Numbered from the stretch's first letter, positions 1-8,611 are shown. The stretch is 64,000 bases of DNA from JADLGL01 sp963667605 (GCA_963667605.2 CAXXUZ010000003.1:1488001-1552000); one strand, 5' to 3'. Notes: a model not told the origin generated them from the letters alone. Made by a program: numbers and translations.

Positions 1-612
1 GACCGGCGCCAAGAGCCACCACCCAATCCCCGCCATGACCGCGCCGGCGGCCACTATCAGGACCGACGCTCCGAAAGCTCGATAGAACAAAGTGACAATA
101 AGAAGAAACAACAAAGGAACCAACGGCATATAAACCGGCCAGGCAGCGAGCTGGTTCGCATTAATTAGTGCCAGCACCGACCAAACGATGGAGAGCAGGA
201 CCAGGGTCAGTGCTATAATCACCAGCCAGCCGACAAACCACCTCTGGCGCAGGCCCTCCGGCACGCGGCGGAACCGCCTGACGAACAGATGCTTCAGCCA
301 CCACAGCACACTGGAGAGCCGGGTGCTGTGCATCATATGTGCCCAATAGAATTCGAAGAAATCGGTTCGGATGTCGCACTTGTCTTGTTGCGTCGTGATC
401 CGCCTCACCTCGCGCGAATCGAGGCGTGCGTCGGGCTTGGTCCAAGTGTCACGCCCGTCGTCGCATAGATCTGGATCCCTGGTCCAAACCTCATCGACAA
501 AGCCGCGCAAGGTCGCCATCGGCGATTGGTTGCCCATGCCGTGGATCAGGATCACGGCTCGCTTCTTGTTGTTGGATTGGCCTGCTTGGCCGCCGCCCGG
601 ATCGTCCACCAT
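1..612 (-). CDS. alpha/beta-hydrolase-like membrane protein, 3' end off window
   Basis: This leftward gene runs off the window edge; 204 codons are visible and there is no stop. The ATG at 612 follows a GGGAGG ribosome site. Residues ~19-26 read AVILIHGMG followed by NQSP, the N-terminal strand and oxyanion region of a family of alpha/beta-hydrolase-like proteins that carry an HGxGxQ motif. A basic stretch at ~residues 117-130 precedes two or three hydrophobic segments from ~135 to the edge (GWLVIIALTLVLLSIVW, PLLFLLIVTLFY and AGAVMAGIGWWL), so the visible part is membrane-embedded. The catalytic residues would lie outside the window. The family assignment is by motif only and the substrate is unknown. 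Confidence 0.6.
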   Translation of the reverse strand, partial: MVDDPGGGQAGQSNNKKRAVILIHGMGNQSPMATLRGFVDEVWTRDPDLCDDGRDTWTKPDARLDSREVRRITTQQDKCDIRTDFFEFYWAHMMHSTRLSSVLWWLKHLFVRRFRRVPEGLRQRWFVGWLVIIALTLVLLSIVWSVLALINANQLAAWPVYMPLVPLLFLLIVTLFYRAFGASVLIVAAGAVMAGIGWWLLAPV

Positions 613-615
613 TTC

Positions 616-635
616 AGCCTCCCATATGGGAGGCT
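616..635. repeat. 20-bp perfect palindrome overlapping ribosome site
   Basis: The palindrome is AGCCTCCCAT followed directly by its reverse complement. It contains the GGGAGG ribosome site of the leftward hydrolase-like gene, so a hairpin or a bound protein here would mask translation start. Confidence 0.6.
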
Positions 636-678
636 ACCACCATGACTAGCAGTTGGACGCGACTCGCGCGGGTTGGCG

Positions 679-2070
679 CTAGAGCGACCTGACGAGGCCC
701 TCGACCATCTTCTTGGCGTCGCCGAGAAGCATCATCGTGTTGTCGCGATAGAACAGCGGATTGTCGATGCCGGCATAGCCCGATGACAGCGACCGCTTGA
801 CGAACATCACCGTCCCCGCCTTCCACACTTCAAGCACCGGCATGCCATAGATCGGCGAGGATTTGTCGTCCTTCGCCGACGGGTTGGTGACATCGTTGGC
901 GCCGATTACGAAGGCGATGTCGGCTTGCGCGAATTCAGCGTTGATCGTCTCAAGCTCGAATACTTCGTCGTAGGGCACGTTTGCGTCAGCGAGGAGGACA
1001 TTCATATGCCCAGGCATCCGGCCGGCGACCGGGTGGATGGCGTATTTGACCTTGATGCCCTCGTCCTTGAGCGCGTCGGCCATTTCACGGAGCGCATGTT
1101 GTGCCTGGGCGACGGCCATGCCGTAACCGGGAACGATGATCACACTATTGGCGTTCTTCATCATGAAGGCCGCGTCCTCGGCCGAGCCGAGCTTCACTGG
1201 CCGCTGCTCTTCGCCGCCCGAGGCAGTGACGGTTTCGTTGCCAAAGCCTCCCAGGATTACCGAGATGAAGGATCGGTTCATCGCTCGGCACATGATGTAG
1301 GAGAGGATAGCTCCGGACGAACCGACCAGGGCGCCGGTGATGATCAAAGCGGTGTTGCCCAAGGTGAAGCCGATGCCGGCGGCCGCCCAGCCGGAATAGG
1401 AGTTCAGCATCGATACCACCACGGGCATGTCTGCCCCGCCGATCGGGATGATCAGTAAGAGGCCGATCAACAACGCCGCGGCGGCGATCAGCCAGAACAG
1501 CACCGGGCTTTGAGAAATCGCGAAGGCGATGACCAGGGCAACCAAGGCAATGCCAAGCCCTGCGTTGATTACATGCCGGCCGGGCAGAAGAATCGGCTTT
1601 CCCGACATCCGGCCGTCGAGCTTCAAAAAGGCGATTATCGAGCCGGTGAAAGTGACGGCGCCGATCGCCACGCCGAGCGACATTTCGATCAGGCTCGCTC
1701 GATGAATTTCGCCGGGAAAGCCAATACCGAATGCAGTCGGGGCATAGAGCGCCGCCGCGGCCACCAGAACCGCCGCAAGGCCGACCAGGCTGTGGAAGGC
1801 CGCCACCAATTGCGGCATCGCCGAGATTGTGATCCGGCGAGCTGTCACTGCGCCCACCGCTCCGCCACCGGCGAACAATGCGAGGATCAGCACAAAGGTG
1901 CCGAAGCTCGGCGTCGCGTTGACAAGCGTCGTTACCACCGCGATCGCCATGCCAATCATGCCGAGGAGATTGCCGCGGCGGGAGCTCTCAGGATGCGACA
2001 GGCCGCGAAGCGCCAGGATAAACAGCGACCCAGCAATAAGATAGAGAAATGCGGTGAGATCAGCGGACAT
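679..2070 (-). CDS. pntB: NAD(P) transhydrogenase subunit beta
   Basis: This is the beta subunit of proton-translocating transhydrogenase, which makes NADPH from NADH at the cost of proton motive force. The first ~270 residues are a string of hydrophobic helices; the C-terminal ~190 residues form the NADP(H)-binding domain III, with the fingerprint VPGYGMAVAQAQ near residue 312 and GANDVTNPSA near residue 393. The 463-aa length is normal for PntB. The start overlaps the end of the preceding pntAB gene by 11 bp, so translation is coupled. It is the last gene of the leftward pntAA-pntAB-pntB operon. Confidence 0.96.
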   Translation of the reverse strand: MSADLTAFLYLIAGSLFILALRGLSHPESSRRGNLLGMIGMAIAVVTTLVNATPSFGTFVLILALFAGGGAVGAVTARRITISAMPQLVAAFHSLVGLAAVLVAAAALYAPTAFGIGFPGEIHRASLIEMSLGVAIGAVTFTGSIIAFLKLDGRMSGKPILLPGRHVINAGLGIALVALVIAFAISQSPVLFWLIAAAALLIGLLLIIPIGGADMPVVVSMLNSYSGWAAAGIGFTLGNTALIITGALVGSSGAILSYIMCRAMNRSFISVILGGFGNETVTASGGEEQRPVKLGSAEDAAFMMKNANSVIIVPGYGMAVAQAQHALREMADALKDEGIKVKYAIHPVAGRMPGHMNVLLADANVPYDEVFELETINAEFAQADIAFVIGANDVTNPSAKDDKSSPIYGMPVLEVWKAGTVMFVKRSLSSGYAGIDNPLFYRDNTMMLLGDAKKMVEGLVRSL

Positions 2071-2452
2071 CAGGTTCGTCCGGCTTGGGCTTCTTCCTAT
2101 AAAGGCTAAGCATCCGCTGAGTGACCATGAAGCCGCCTATGATGTTGATTGCAGCCAGAGCCAAAGCGACACCGCCGAATATTCGCGCCAGGCCGGAGTT
2201 ATCTGAACCTCCCGACTCGGTGAGCAACGGCACGATCTCGGTGCCGACAGCCAGCAAAGCGCCGACCACGATCACACTTGAGATTGCGTTGGTGACGCTC
2301 ATCAGCGGCGTGTGAAGCGCTGGCGTCACCGACCAGACGACGTAGTAGCCGATGAAAATCGCCAGCACGAAGATCGAGAGCTGGAAGATGAACGGGTCGG
2401 CGACCGCGACGGCGAGTTCGGCGGGGTTAACGACTTCGACTACGTCATCCAT
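2060..2452 (-). CDS. pntAB: NAD(P) transhydrogenase subunit alpha, membrane part
   Basis: This encodes the small membrane half of the alpha subunit (domain II), 130 aa, with three or four hydrophobic helices including FVLAIFIGYYVVWSVTP and the SVTNAISSVIVVGALL stretch typical of PntAB/PntA2. It supplies part of the proton channel and pairs with PntB. The alpha subunit is split into two genes (pntAA and pntAB), as in Rhodospirillum and many alphaproteobacteria, rather than fused as in E. coli. It lies 32 bp after pntAA. Confidence 0.95.
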   Translation of the reverse strand: MDDVVEVVNPAELAVAVADPFIFQLSIFVLAIFIGYYVVWSVTPALHTPLMSVTNAISSVIVVGALLAVGTEIVPLLTESGGSDNSGLARIFGGVALALAAINIIGGFMVTQRMLSLYRKKPKPDEPDVR

Positions 2453-2484
2453 GCTCGATTTCCGTCAATGGCTGCAGCGACTGG

Positions 2485-3618
2485 TCAAGTGCCGGTGAAC
2501 ATCGGATGCACGAGCTTGCCGCCCTGCGTCAACAGCGTGGCCTTGACGAGATCATCCTCAAAATCGACGGCGACTTCACCCTTCTCGTTGTCAATCAACG
2601 TCTCGGCGAATGCGTAAAGATTGCGTGCGTAGAGCGCCGAAGCCGTGGCAGCGATCCGGCTTGGCATGTTGAGATAGCCGACCACCGTGACGCCGGCCAT
2701 CTCGACGACTTTTCCGGGCTTTGAACCCTCAATATTGCCCCCGCGCTCGATCGCAAGATCGACCATCACCGACCCCGGACGCATCGATTGCAGCATCTTT
2801 TTGGTCACCAGTCGCGGCGCCGGCCGGCCAGGAATAAGCGCTGTGGTCACCACGATGTCTTGCTTGGCGATATGGGTGGCGACGAGTTCGGCTTGCTTGG
2901 CCTGGTACTCTTTGCTCATCTCCTTGGCGTAGCCGCCGGCGGTCTCCGCCTGGCGAAACTCATCATCCTCGACCGCGATGAATTTCGCGCCGAGGCTCTC
3001 GACCTGCTCCCTGGCTACGGGACGAACATCGGTCGCCGACACGGCCGCGCCGAGCCGTCTGGCGGTCGCGATCGCTTGAAGGCCAGCGACACCGGCTCCC
3101 ATTACGAACACCTTCGCGGCCGGGATCGTGCCGGCGGCTGTCATCATCATCGGCAGCGCCCGGTCGTAGGCCTCGGCAGCGTCGATAATCGACTGATAGC
3201 CGGCGAGGTTGGCCTGGCTCGAGAGGACATCCATCGATTGAGCGCGCGTGATTCGCGGCATTAGTTCCATCGCGAAGGCGGTGACGTTCGCCGCGGCGAG
3301 TTCGGTCAGTTCGTCCTCGTGGCCGTAGGGATCCATGATCCCGATCGCCAAAGCGCCCTTTGCGGCGCCATTAACAAGGCCGGCGCTCGGCCGGCCGACG
3401 GTCAAAATAATATTCGCATCCTTGACCACAGCCGCCGGGGTCTTAAGCACCTTGGCGCCCGCTTCGACATATTGCGCATCTGGAAAGGACGCAGTAACGC
3501 CGGCTCCGGCCTGGACGGCTACTTCCGCGCCGAGGCCGATGAAACGCTTGACTGTGTCGGGCGACGCCGCGACGCGGCGCTCCTCCCCGCCCGATTCGGT
3601 CGGCACGGCAATCTTCAC
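2485..3618 (-). CDS. pntAA: NAD(P) transhydrogenase subunit alpha, NAD-binding part
   Basis: This is the soluble NAD(H)-binding domain I, homologous to alanine dehydrogenase. The N-terminus KIAVPTESGGEERRVAASP and the Rossmann motif GAGVAGLQAIATARRLGA are visible. I chose the GTG at 3618 because the product then begins VKIAVPTE like other PntAA proteins, and GAGG lies 8 bases upstream. An ATG at 3663 would add 15 unlike residues. It is the first transhydrogenase gene of the operon, preceded by a small oxidase subunit gene. Confidence 0.94.
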   Translation of the reverse strand: MKIAVPTESGGEERRVAASPDTVKRFIGLGAEVAVQAGAGVTASFPDAQYVEAGAKVLKTPAAVVKDANIILTVGRPSAGLVNGAAKGALAIGIMDPYGHEDELTELAAANVTAFAMELMPRITRAQSMDVLSSQANLAGYQSIIDAAEAYDRALPMMMTAAGTIPAAKVFVMGAGVAGLQAIATARRLGAAVSATDVRPVAREQVESLGAKFIAVEDDEFRQAETAGGYAKEMSKEYQAKQAELVATHIAKQDIVVTTALIPGRPAPRLVTKKMLQSMRPGSVMVDLAIERGGNIEGSKPGKVVEMAGVTVVGYLNMPSRIAATASALYARNLYAFAETLIDNEKGEVAVDFEDDLVKATLLTQGGKLVHPMFTGT

Positions 3619-3689
3619 GCCGATATCCTCGGAGGTACGCCGGGGCGATTGGGAGCCCGGCAATGGCCGGCGACCGCCGGCCGGTTCGC

Positions 3690-3848
3690 CTAGTTGAGCG
3701 CGAAGAACAGGATCGCCAGGACGACAGCGATGCCAGCACTTGTATATTTGATAAGTTCGAAGAACCGGGAATAGGTCGCCCGATGATGCTCCACGTCAGC
3801 GGCGATATCCGCAGAGCTTGCCGTCGAAACTTCAGTCTGGCTGGCCAT
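3690..3848 (-). CDS. aa3-type cytochrome c oxidase subunit IV-like small protein
   Basis: This is a 52-aa protein with one C-terminal membrane helix (SAGIAVVLAILFFALN) after a hydrophilic segment with the HHRATYSRFFEL pattern seen in the small bacterial aa3 cytochrome oxidase subunit IV family. The second ATG (MASQTE) follows a TGAGGAAACAATAAC ribosome site and gives the usual family length; an ATG at 3887 would add 13 residues. Alphaproteobacteria commonly carry this small gene just before pntAA, as here (72 bp to the preferred pntAA start). Confidence 0.75.
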   Translation of the reverse strand: MASQTEVSTASSADIAADVEHHRATYSRFFELIKYTSAGIAVVLAILFFALN

Positions 3849-3942
3849 TGTTATTGTTTCCTCATAGTAGCGTTGGCGTTGAACCAAGGCTCATAGCCAA
3901 ATCCGCCGCCGACGGCAATCCATCTCTCGCAGGGGTAGTGCC

Positions 3943-4172
3943 TCAGTTTGACTTGGGCATTGCCCTTTCAGGCGATGATGTCTGGTAGGAGCCGATCTCC
4001 AATTTGGCGATCCGATCTTTCAGGGCCAGCTTCTCCTTCTTCAGACGCTGGAGGTGAATGGATCGGTCTTGCCGTCCGCGGACAAGACTTCGATGCCGGC
4101 GGCCAAATTGCGGTGTTTGTGCCGCAGCCGCTCCAATTCTTCACGGATCTGGCGTTCGGTGCTCTCGTCCAT
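3943..4172 (-). pseudogene. YdcH/DUF465-family gene broken by one frameshift
   Basis: From the ATG at 4172 the frame gives a helical, charged N-terminus (REELERLRHKHRNLAAGIEVL...KTDP) and stops early at 4041. Moving one frame after the DP codons (near 4057) continues the family pattern HLQRLKKKEKLALKDRIAKLE to a stop at 3943. The DP-x-x-LQRLKK-EKLALKD-I order is the DUF465 signature, so one base is missing. The repaired product would be ~76 aa. It converges on an intact DUF465 gene 240 bp away. The break could be a real mutation or a sequence error. Confidence 0.75.
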
Positions 4173-4410
4173 ATGGCCGCCAACTCCGGGGGGACGGTGC
4201 ACCTCCGAGTATCGGACAGGCCAACTATACCACAAGGCGAGTTTTGTCGCGGTGGAATCAGGTCTGCTACCCTTTGCCTTGTGAAAACAACTAGTTACGG
4301 CCACCCAGGTAATGATCTAAAACAGCGGGGAAGCCGGCGGCAAAAGCTTGAACAAAGCCGAGGGTAGTGTCACACTTTGATCATTCCGGACCAAGAAATG
4401 GAGGCTCTGC

Positions 4411-4593
4411 ATGTCGACAGAATCGCATCTTGACGAGCTTGAGCGTCGCCACGCCGATTTGGAACGTCAGATCGGAGAGGCGATGAGCCATCCGAGCGCA
4501 GATCCGCTCGAACTGACTGACCTCAAGCGCCGCAAGTTGCGGGTGAAGGATGAGATCGCCCGGCTAAAAAGCGAGGTGGTCTCCGTACATTGA
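4411..4593 (+). CDS. YdcH/DUF465-family small protein
   Basis: This 60-aa, almost wholly helical coiled-coil protein matches the DUF465 (YdcH) pattern: LERRHADLERQIGEA, then PLELTDLKRRKLRVKDEIARLK. GGAG lies upstream of the ATG. A strong terminator follows 27 bp after the stop, so it is probably a single-gene transcript. The function of the family is not established. Confidence 0.85.
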   Translation: MSTESHLDELERRHADLERQIGEAMSHPSADPLELTDLKRRKLRVKDEIARLKSEVVSVH

Positions 4594-4620
4594 TCCTCAA
4601 GGGTACTGGAAAATGTTGAA

Positions 4621-4649
4621 AGCGCCGCGGCGAGCCGCGGCGCTTTTTT
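4621..4649. terminator. intrinsic terminator
   Basis: A perfect 10-bp GC stem (AGCGCCGCGG and its complement) with a CGAG loop is followed by TTTTT. It ends the rightward DUF465 gene and may also serve the convergent trcR gene, whose stop is at 4670. Confidence 0.85.
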
Positions 4650-4669
4650 GATTCCGGCCAGAAGACGAG

Positions 4670-5440
4670 TCAGTCCTGGCTGGAGGACGGCGGTGGCTCC
4701 GGCTCTCCCTGATCTTCGCCTTCGCCTTCGGCGTCGGCGCTCTTCATCGATTTTAGCTTGGCAAATACCGCGTCGGCATCGAGCTCGGTGTCGTCGGTCG
4801 GCTCGGCCTCAGCCCCGGGTCGGCGCAGGGCAGCCGCAGCCAATGCGTTGGCGGTTGTGGTCTGTTCCGCCGGCAGCAGAGTGGAACTCGGCTCCGCTGT
4901 TTCTGGCTGAGCCGGCGCGTCTTTGGCAGCCTTTTCGACTTCCATATCGAGGTCGATTTGGGTGCAAAGACCGAGCGTTACCGGATCCAACGGCTGCAGA
5001 TTATTGGAGTTCCAATGGGTACGGTCGCGGATGGCGTTGATAGTCGGCTTGGTGGTGCCGACGAGGCGGGATATCTGGGCGTCCTTGATTTCGGGGTGGT
5101 AGCGCAGGAGCCACAGCACCGCATTCGGCCGATCCTGTCGCCGCGAGACCGGGGTATAGCGGGGGCCTGTGCGCTTGGCCGTCGGGACTCGGACCTTCGG
5201 ATCGGAGATCTTCAGCTTGTGGCTGTGATCCTGCTCGCCCTTGGTGATCTCTTCGCGGCTAAGCTGACCGGTTGATACCGGGTCAAGGCCCTTGATGGTC
5301 GTGGCAGCGTCGCCATCGGCGATCGCCTTCACCTCGAGCGGGTGCAGCGAGCAGAAGTCAGCAATTTGCTGGAAACTAAGCGCGGTGCTGTCAACCAGCC
5401 AGACGGCGGTCGCTTTGGGCATCAATAGTGTCGTGGACAT
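4670..5440 (-). CDS. trcR: cell cycle transcriptional regulator TrcR (DUF1013)
   Basis: The product matches the alphaproteobacterial DUF1013 family, named TrcR: N-terminal PKATAVWLVDSTALSFQQIADFC and SLHPLEVKAIADG, a central DRPNAVLWLLRYHPE followed by the HTH-like segment DAQISRLVGTTKPTINAIRDR, then an acidic, Pro/Glu-rich tail of ~90 residues. The ATG at 5440 follows GAGGAGACTTT; an in-frame ATG at 5482 would add 14 unlike residues. TrcR is described as a DNA-binding cell-cycle regulator in this class. A 12-bp palindrome with TATATA (5507-5518) lies just upstream and may hold the promoter. Confidence 0.88.
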   Translation of the reverse strand: MSTTLLMPKATAVWLVDSTALSFQQIADFCSLHPLEVKAIADGDAATTIKGLDPVSTGQLSREEITKGEQDHSHKLKISDPKVRVPTAKRTGPRYTPVSRRQDRPNAVLWLLRYHPEIKDAQISRLVGTTKPTINAIRDRTHWNSNNLQPLDPVTLGLCTQIDLDMEVEKAAKDAPAQPETAEPSSTLLPAEQTTTANALAAAALRRPGAEAEPTDDTELDADAVFAKLKSMKSADAEGEGEDQGEPEPPPSSSQD

Positions 5441-5561
5441 AAAGTCTCCTCGTCGCTCCGCTTTCCACGGAGCCCCAGCCAAGTGTTGTCGTGCATGGGG
5501 ATGGTCGCCTATATAGGCAGCGCCCGACCAATTGGCAAACGGCAGCCTATGCGTGCACAGC

Positions 5562-6560
5562 TCATGGGTGCGTCACCTCCAGCACGATCTTGCCGATGTG
5601 ATCGGGCGCCTCGATTCGACGATGCGCCTCGGCGGCGTCGCGGAGCGGGAATGTGGCGTCGATCACCGGCTTGATATTTCCAGATTCAATCAGGGGCCAT
5701 ACCTTTTCTTCGAGCGCGATAGCGATCGCGGCTTTGAAATCGGCCGAGCGCGGCCGTAGCGTCGAGGCGGTATGGATCAGTCGCTTCCGCATCAGAGGCC
5801 AAAGATCGACGCTGGCCCGGCCGCCGGCAAGAAACGCGATCTGGACGATACGACCGTCCTCGGCCGCGGCCTTGTAATTACGTTCGACGTAATCACCGCC
5901 GACCATATCGAGAATGACGTCGGCGCCGCCGGCAAATTCCTTGACCGCGGCGACGAAATCCTCGGTGCGGTAATTGATGGCGCGGTCGGCGCCGAGAGCA
6001 AGGCAAGCGGCGCATTTCTCATCACTGCCTGCGGTGACGATTACCGTGGCGCCAAAGGCCTTGGCAAGCTGGATAGCGGTAGTGCCGATGCCGGAGCTGC
6101 CGCCATGGACGAGCAATGTCTCGCCTGGCTGGAGCCGGCCGCGGTCGAACACGTTCGACCACACAGTGAAGAAAGTCTCGGGGATCGCCGCGGCTTCGAC
6201 TAGCGACAGTCCGCGCGGCAATGGCAGCGCGCTGCGGCGATCGACTGTGCAATATTCGGCGTAGCCGCCGCCGGGAACCAGAGCGGTCACCGAATTGCCA
6301 AGCGCCAAGTCCTGGACCGACGGGCCGAGGCCGACAACTTCACCGGCGATCTCAAGGCCGGGGATGTCGGTCACGCCCGGTGGCGGGGGATAATTGCCGG
6401 TGCGTTGGGCGACGTCGGGTCGGTTGATTCCGGCGGTGGTGACCTTGACCAGGAGTTCGCCCACGGCCGGATGTGGCATCGGCCGTTCGACCGGTATCAG
6501 AACGTCCGGGCCACCTGGTTCGCGAATCGCGATCGCGGTCATGGTCTCGGAGAGAGCCAT
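5562..6560 (-). CDS. NAD(P)H quinone oxidoreductase (zinc-free MDR family)
   Basis: This 332-aa protein is a medium-chain dehydrogenase of the quinone oxidoreductase/PIG3 type. The N-terminal part contains GINRPDVAQRTGNYPPPPG and PGLEIAGEV; the Rossmann motif is VHGGSSGIGTTAIQLAKAFGA near residue 150. The zinc ligands of alcohol dehydrogenases are absent. The C-terminus ends with the usual AHRRIEAPDHIGKIVLEV. It starts 3 bp after the preceding Tat-signal gene, so the two form an operon. Confidence 0.9.
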   Translation of the reverse strand: MALSETMTAIAIREPGGPDVLIPVERPMPHPAVGELLVKVTTAGINRPDVAQRTGNYPPPPGVTDIPGLEIAGEVVGLGPSVQDLALGNSVTALVPGGGYAEYCTVDRRSALPLPRGLSLVEAAAIPETFFTVWSNVFDRGRLQPGETLLVHGGSSGIGTTAIQLAKAFGATVIVTAGSDEKCAACLALGADRAINYRTEDFVAAVKEFAGGADVILDMVGGDYVERNYKAAAEDGRIVQIAFLAGGRASVDLWPLMRKRLIHTASTLRPRSADFKAAIAIALEEKVWPLIESGNIKPVIDATFPLRDAAEAHRRIEAPDHIGKIVLEVTHP

Positions 6561-6562
6561 GG

Positions 6563-7471
6563 CTAGTTCGCAATCCTCAGCATGCGATGGCCGGGGCCGC
6601 CGCTGTCGGGCTCACCGATTTCGACGGCCTCGAATCGGACCTCGCCGGAGTCGCCGATATAGGCCAGGGCTACGCTGGTGTCGGTCCCGATGGGGGCCCG
6701 GAAGTCGGCGACCCGCTGGCCGGATATCGACGCGTTGAGGAAGACCCGGCCGTCGCCAAGTTCGGTTCTGGAATGGCCGGTCTCTTGATCGCGAAAGGTC
6801 CAGGAAGGCGCTTGGAGGGACCCGTCATCGGCGGCGCAAAGCTGCTGCTGGCGGCTGACAATAAGTCCGTCGCGGGGAGAATGCTCGTTCGGTCGTGTCG
6901 AGCGAAGAACGACGCGGCCGGGCCTGGAAATTGGCGTCTGCTCGCCATCGGCCTGAACCGTCATTTCGCCGCAAATGGCGAAGTTCTCGCCGTCGATCCC
7001 GCCGTCCCATCCGATCCGTTCGTCCGATCCCGGCCGAAACGCGTCGACCCAAGACCTGCCCCAAAACCGTACCAAGCGGGCGTTAGGTTCGGTCGTTTGC
7101 GGCTCGGTATAGGGTGCTGCATCATTAGGACCGGTGCGGCCGCCGCCAATGTCGACTGAGTCTCCCACCTCGTGGCACAGGATTGACCTTGTCGCGAGCT
7201 TCCGGGCGCCGATGTCGAATTCAAAGTCGGGTGCGACAGAGCCGCTATCGCGGCTGCCGAGGCGGAGCTGGGCATCCTCTATCCAAAAAGTGTTGGTCGG
7301 AACGTCATAGCGGAACCGGTCGTCGACATGTTCACGACCGGCGCTGTCTCTGAGAACGAGCTGATAGCTGTTCTGCTCGCCGGCAGGCAGAGCCGGCCGG
7401 GCGAAAGCGCCGATTCCGACCAGCGCCGCCCCCACAAGAAATTCGCGGCGCCTGGTATCTGATTCCGTCAA
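6563..7471 (-). CDS. Tat-exported protein of unknown function
   Basis: I prefer the TTG at 7471, preceded by AGAGGAGATAGTCTT, because it puts a twin-arginine signal at the N-terminus: TRRREFLVG, then a hydrophobic stretch, then ARPALPAGE (likely cleavage after PALPA). An ATG at 7507 or 7555 would bury the signal. The mature ~270 residues are polar, with no motif I recognise, and hold only two cysteines (positions ~89 and ~175 from this start). The next gene starts 3 bp later, so it is co-transcribed with the quinone oxidoreductase; a redox-linked periplasmic role is only a guess. Confidence 0.6.
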   Translation of the reverse strand: MTESDTRRREFLVGAALVGIGAFARPALPAGEQNSYQLVLRDSAGREHVDDRFRYDVPTNTFWIEDAQLRLGSRDSGSVAPDFEFDIGARKLATRSILCHEVGDSVDIGGGRTGPNDAAPYTEPQTTEPNARLVRFWGRSWVDAFRPGSDERIGWDGGIDGENFAICGEMTVQADGEQTPISRPGRVVLRSTRPNEHSPRDGLIVSRQQQLCAADDGSLQAPSWTFRDQETGHSRTELGDGRVFLNASISGQRVADFRAPIGTDTSVALAYIGDSGEVRFEAVEIGEPDSGGPGHRMLRIAN

Positions 7472-7866
7472 AAGACTATCTCCTCTTATTGGTGCAGGCA
7501 CATCCATCGTCGGACGGGTTTGACATTTCCCGCTGCAATTAAACAAGCCCAGCAAGGCGGATCCACGGCGAATACGGTAACGCTGACTGAACTCTCCCCA
7601 ACCGCTAAAATGGTCGCCAAAACCGGGGCCGTTGATGCGGATTTTTGAGGAGGACGCCGCTGGCGCGAAGCAGTCCGCTCATCTGATCGGCGTGGATCTG
7701 GCGACACTTTCGGAGGATGAACTGGCATGAGCGGATTGCGATCATAATGGCCGAGATTGTGGGGCTGAAACCGCGCTTGCCGCCAAGTGGGATGGTCGCG
7801 AAATCCGCATCCGATTTTTCAGAACGCCGAGGTTCCGGGTCGCAGCCGCAAAACTGCGCGGATGGA
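7472..7866. other. non-coding stretch
   Basis: I see no convincing gene here. Short open frames on the minus strand (7605-7874) have Arg/Cys/Phe-rich composition and no ribosome site. The stretch separates the leftward Tat-protein operon from the CtrA-box region in front of rcdA. Confidence 0.5.
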
Positions 7867-7881
7867 TTAACCAATTATTAA
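7867..7881 (+). promoter_or_regulatory. CtrA box (TTAA-N7-TTAA)
   Basis: The sequence TTAA-CCAATTA-TTAA matches the full CtrA recognition site exactly. It lies ~190 bp before the rcdA-type gene and just before a structured, terminated segment (7890-7997). In Caulobacter RcdA takes part in CtrA degradation, so a CtrA site here would be a feedback connection. CtrA control itself is inferred. Confidence 0.65.
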
Positions 7882-7889
7882 GCTTTACG

Positions 7890-7997
7890 GTGCTTTACTA
7901 AACAGCGTCCAGTCACCTGGATCGCGAGTGGCCTGTCCACTCTGTTTGACGCCTCCCTGTTAACTGTCAGAGCCGCGCATCAGCGTGGCTCTTTTTT
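7890..7997 (+). ncRNA. candidate structured small RNA with intrinsic terminator
   Basis: Downstream of the CtrA box a ~100-nt segment folds well on paper. An outer stem pairs AACAGCGTC with GACG and CTGTT; inside are CAG/CTG and GAGTGG/CCACTC hairpins (loop CCTGT). It ends with a 10-bp terminator stem (7969-7978 with 7983-7992, loop ATCA) followed by six T. The terminator stops transcription 75 bp before rcdA, so this is either a free small RNA or an attenuated leader. I do not recognise an RNA family. Confidence 0.45.
7969..7997 (+). terminator. intrinsic terminator upstream of rcdA
   Basis: A 10-bp stem with one G-U pair (AGAGCCGCGC with GCGTGGCTCT), a 4-nt loop and a TTTTTT tail. It lies between the CtrA box and rcdA, which makes it an attenuator if transcription starts at the box. 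Confidence 0.75.
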
Positions 7998-8071
7998 GTT
8001 CCGATCTAGACGGCTATTGTGCTTGATGGTGTGGCCGTCGACGCAGCGGCTGGATCGCGGCGGGGCAATCG

Positions 8072-8611
8072 ATGGCAGGTGGCGAAGAAATGGCCGACAA
8101 GGTTGACCGAACAGCACGATCGGAGGGAACGGCCGCATTCGGTCCGCGTTTTGCGGAGTCGGAGACCTTCAAATCTCTGTTTCGTGATGGGATGGCTCTC
8201 GTTGAGAAGACAGCGTCCTACCTCGATGGTGACGGTCGCAAGGATTCCAAACAGTTGTCGCGGCTCGGCGGGCTGACCTATGCCACCGAGTCAATGCGGC
8301 TCACCAGCCGGCTTATGCAGCTGGCCTCATGGCTACTGCTGCAACGGGCTGTGAACGAAGGCGAGATGCATGTCGATCAGGCGCGGCAGGAGCGCTCGAA
8401 GGTCCGGCTGCGTGGCTTCGACAGCGGAATGTCGGGGCCTGGATGGGACGATTTGCCCGAGCGCCTCAGGCGGCTGATCAGCCGATCGATGCGGCTGCAG
8501 GCGCGGATTAGACTGATCGATGAGGCGATCTATCAAGATGATCCCAAGGCTACCGCCAATGTGGTGATCGAGCAGATCGGCCGGCTTACCGCCGCCTTTA
8601 AAGACAAATAG
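8072..8611 (+). CDS. rcdA: RcdA-type CtrA-degradation adaptor (DUF1465)
   Basis: The product matches DUF1465, the family of the Caulobacter protease adaptor RcdA: FAESETFKSLFRDGMALVE, then ETASYLDGDGRKDSKQLSR-like sequence, TYATESMRLTSRLMQLASWLLLQRAV, and a helical C-terminus. RcdA links CtrA and other substrates to ClpXP via CpdR. The product is 179 aa, close to the family norm; an in-frame ATG at 8090 after AGGTGG is an equally possible start. A CtrA box and an intrinsic terminator lie upstream. The gene name follows family membership; function in this strain is inferred. Confidence 0.82.
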   Translation: MAGGEEMADKVDRTARSEGTAAFGPRFAESETFKSLFRDGMALVEKTASYLDGDGRKDSKQLSRLGGLTYATESMRLTSRLMQLASWLLLQRAVNEGEMHVDQARQERSKVRLRGFDSGMSGPGWDDLPERLRRLISRSMRLQARIRLIDEAIYQDDPKATANVVIEQIGRLTAAFKDK

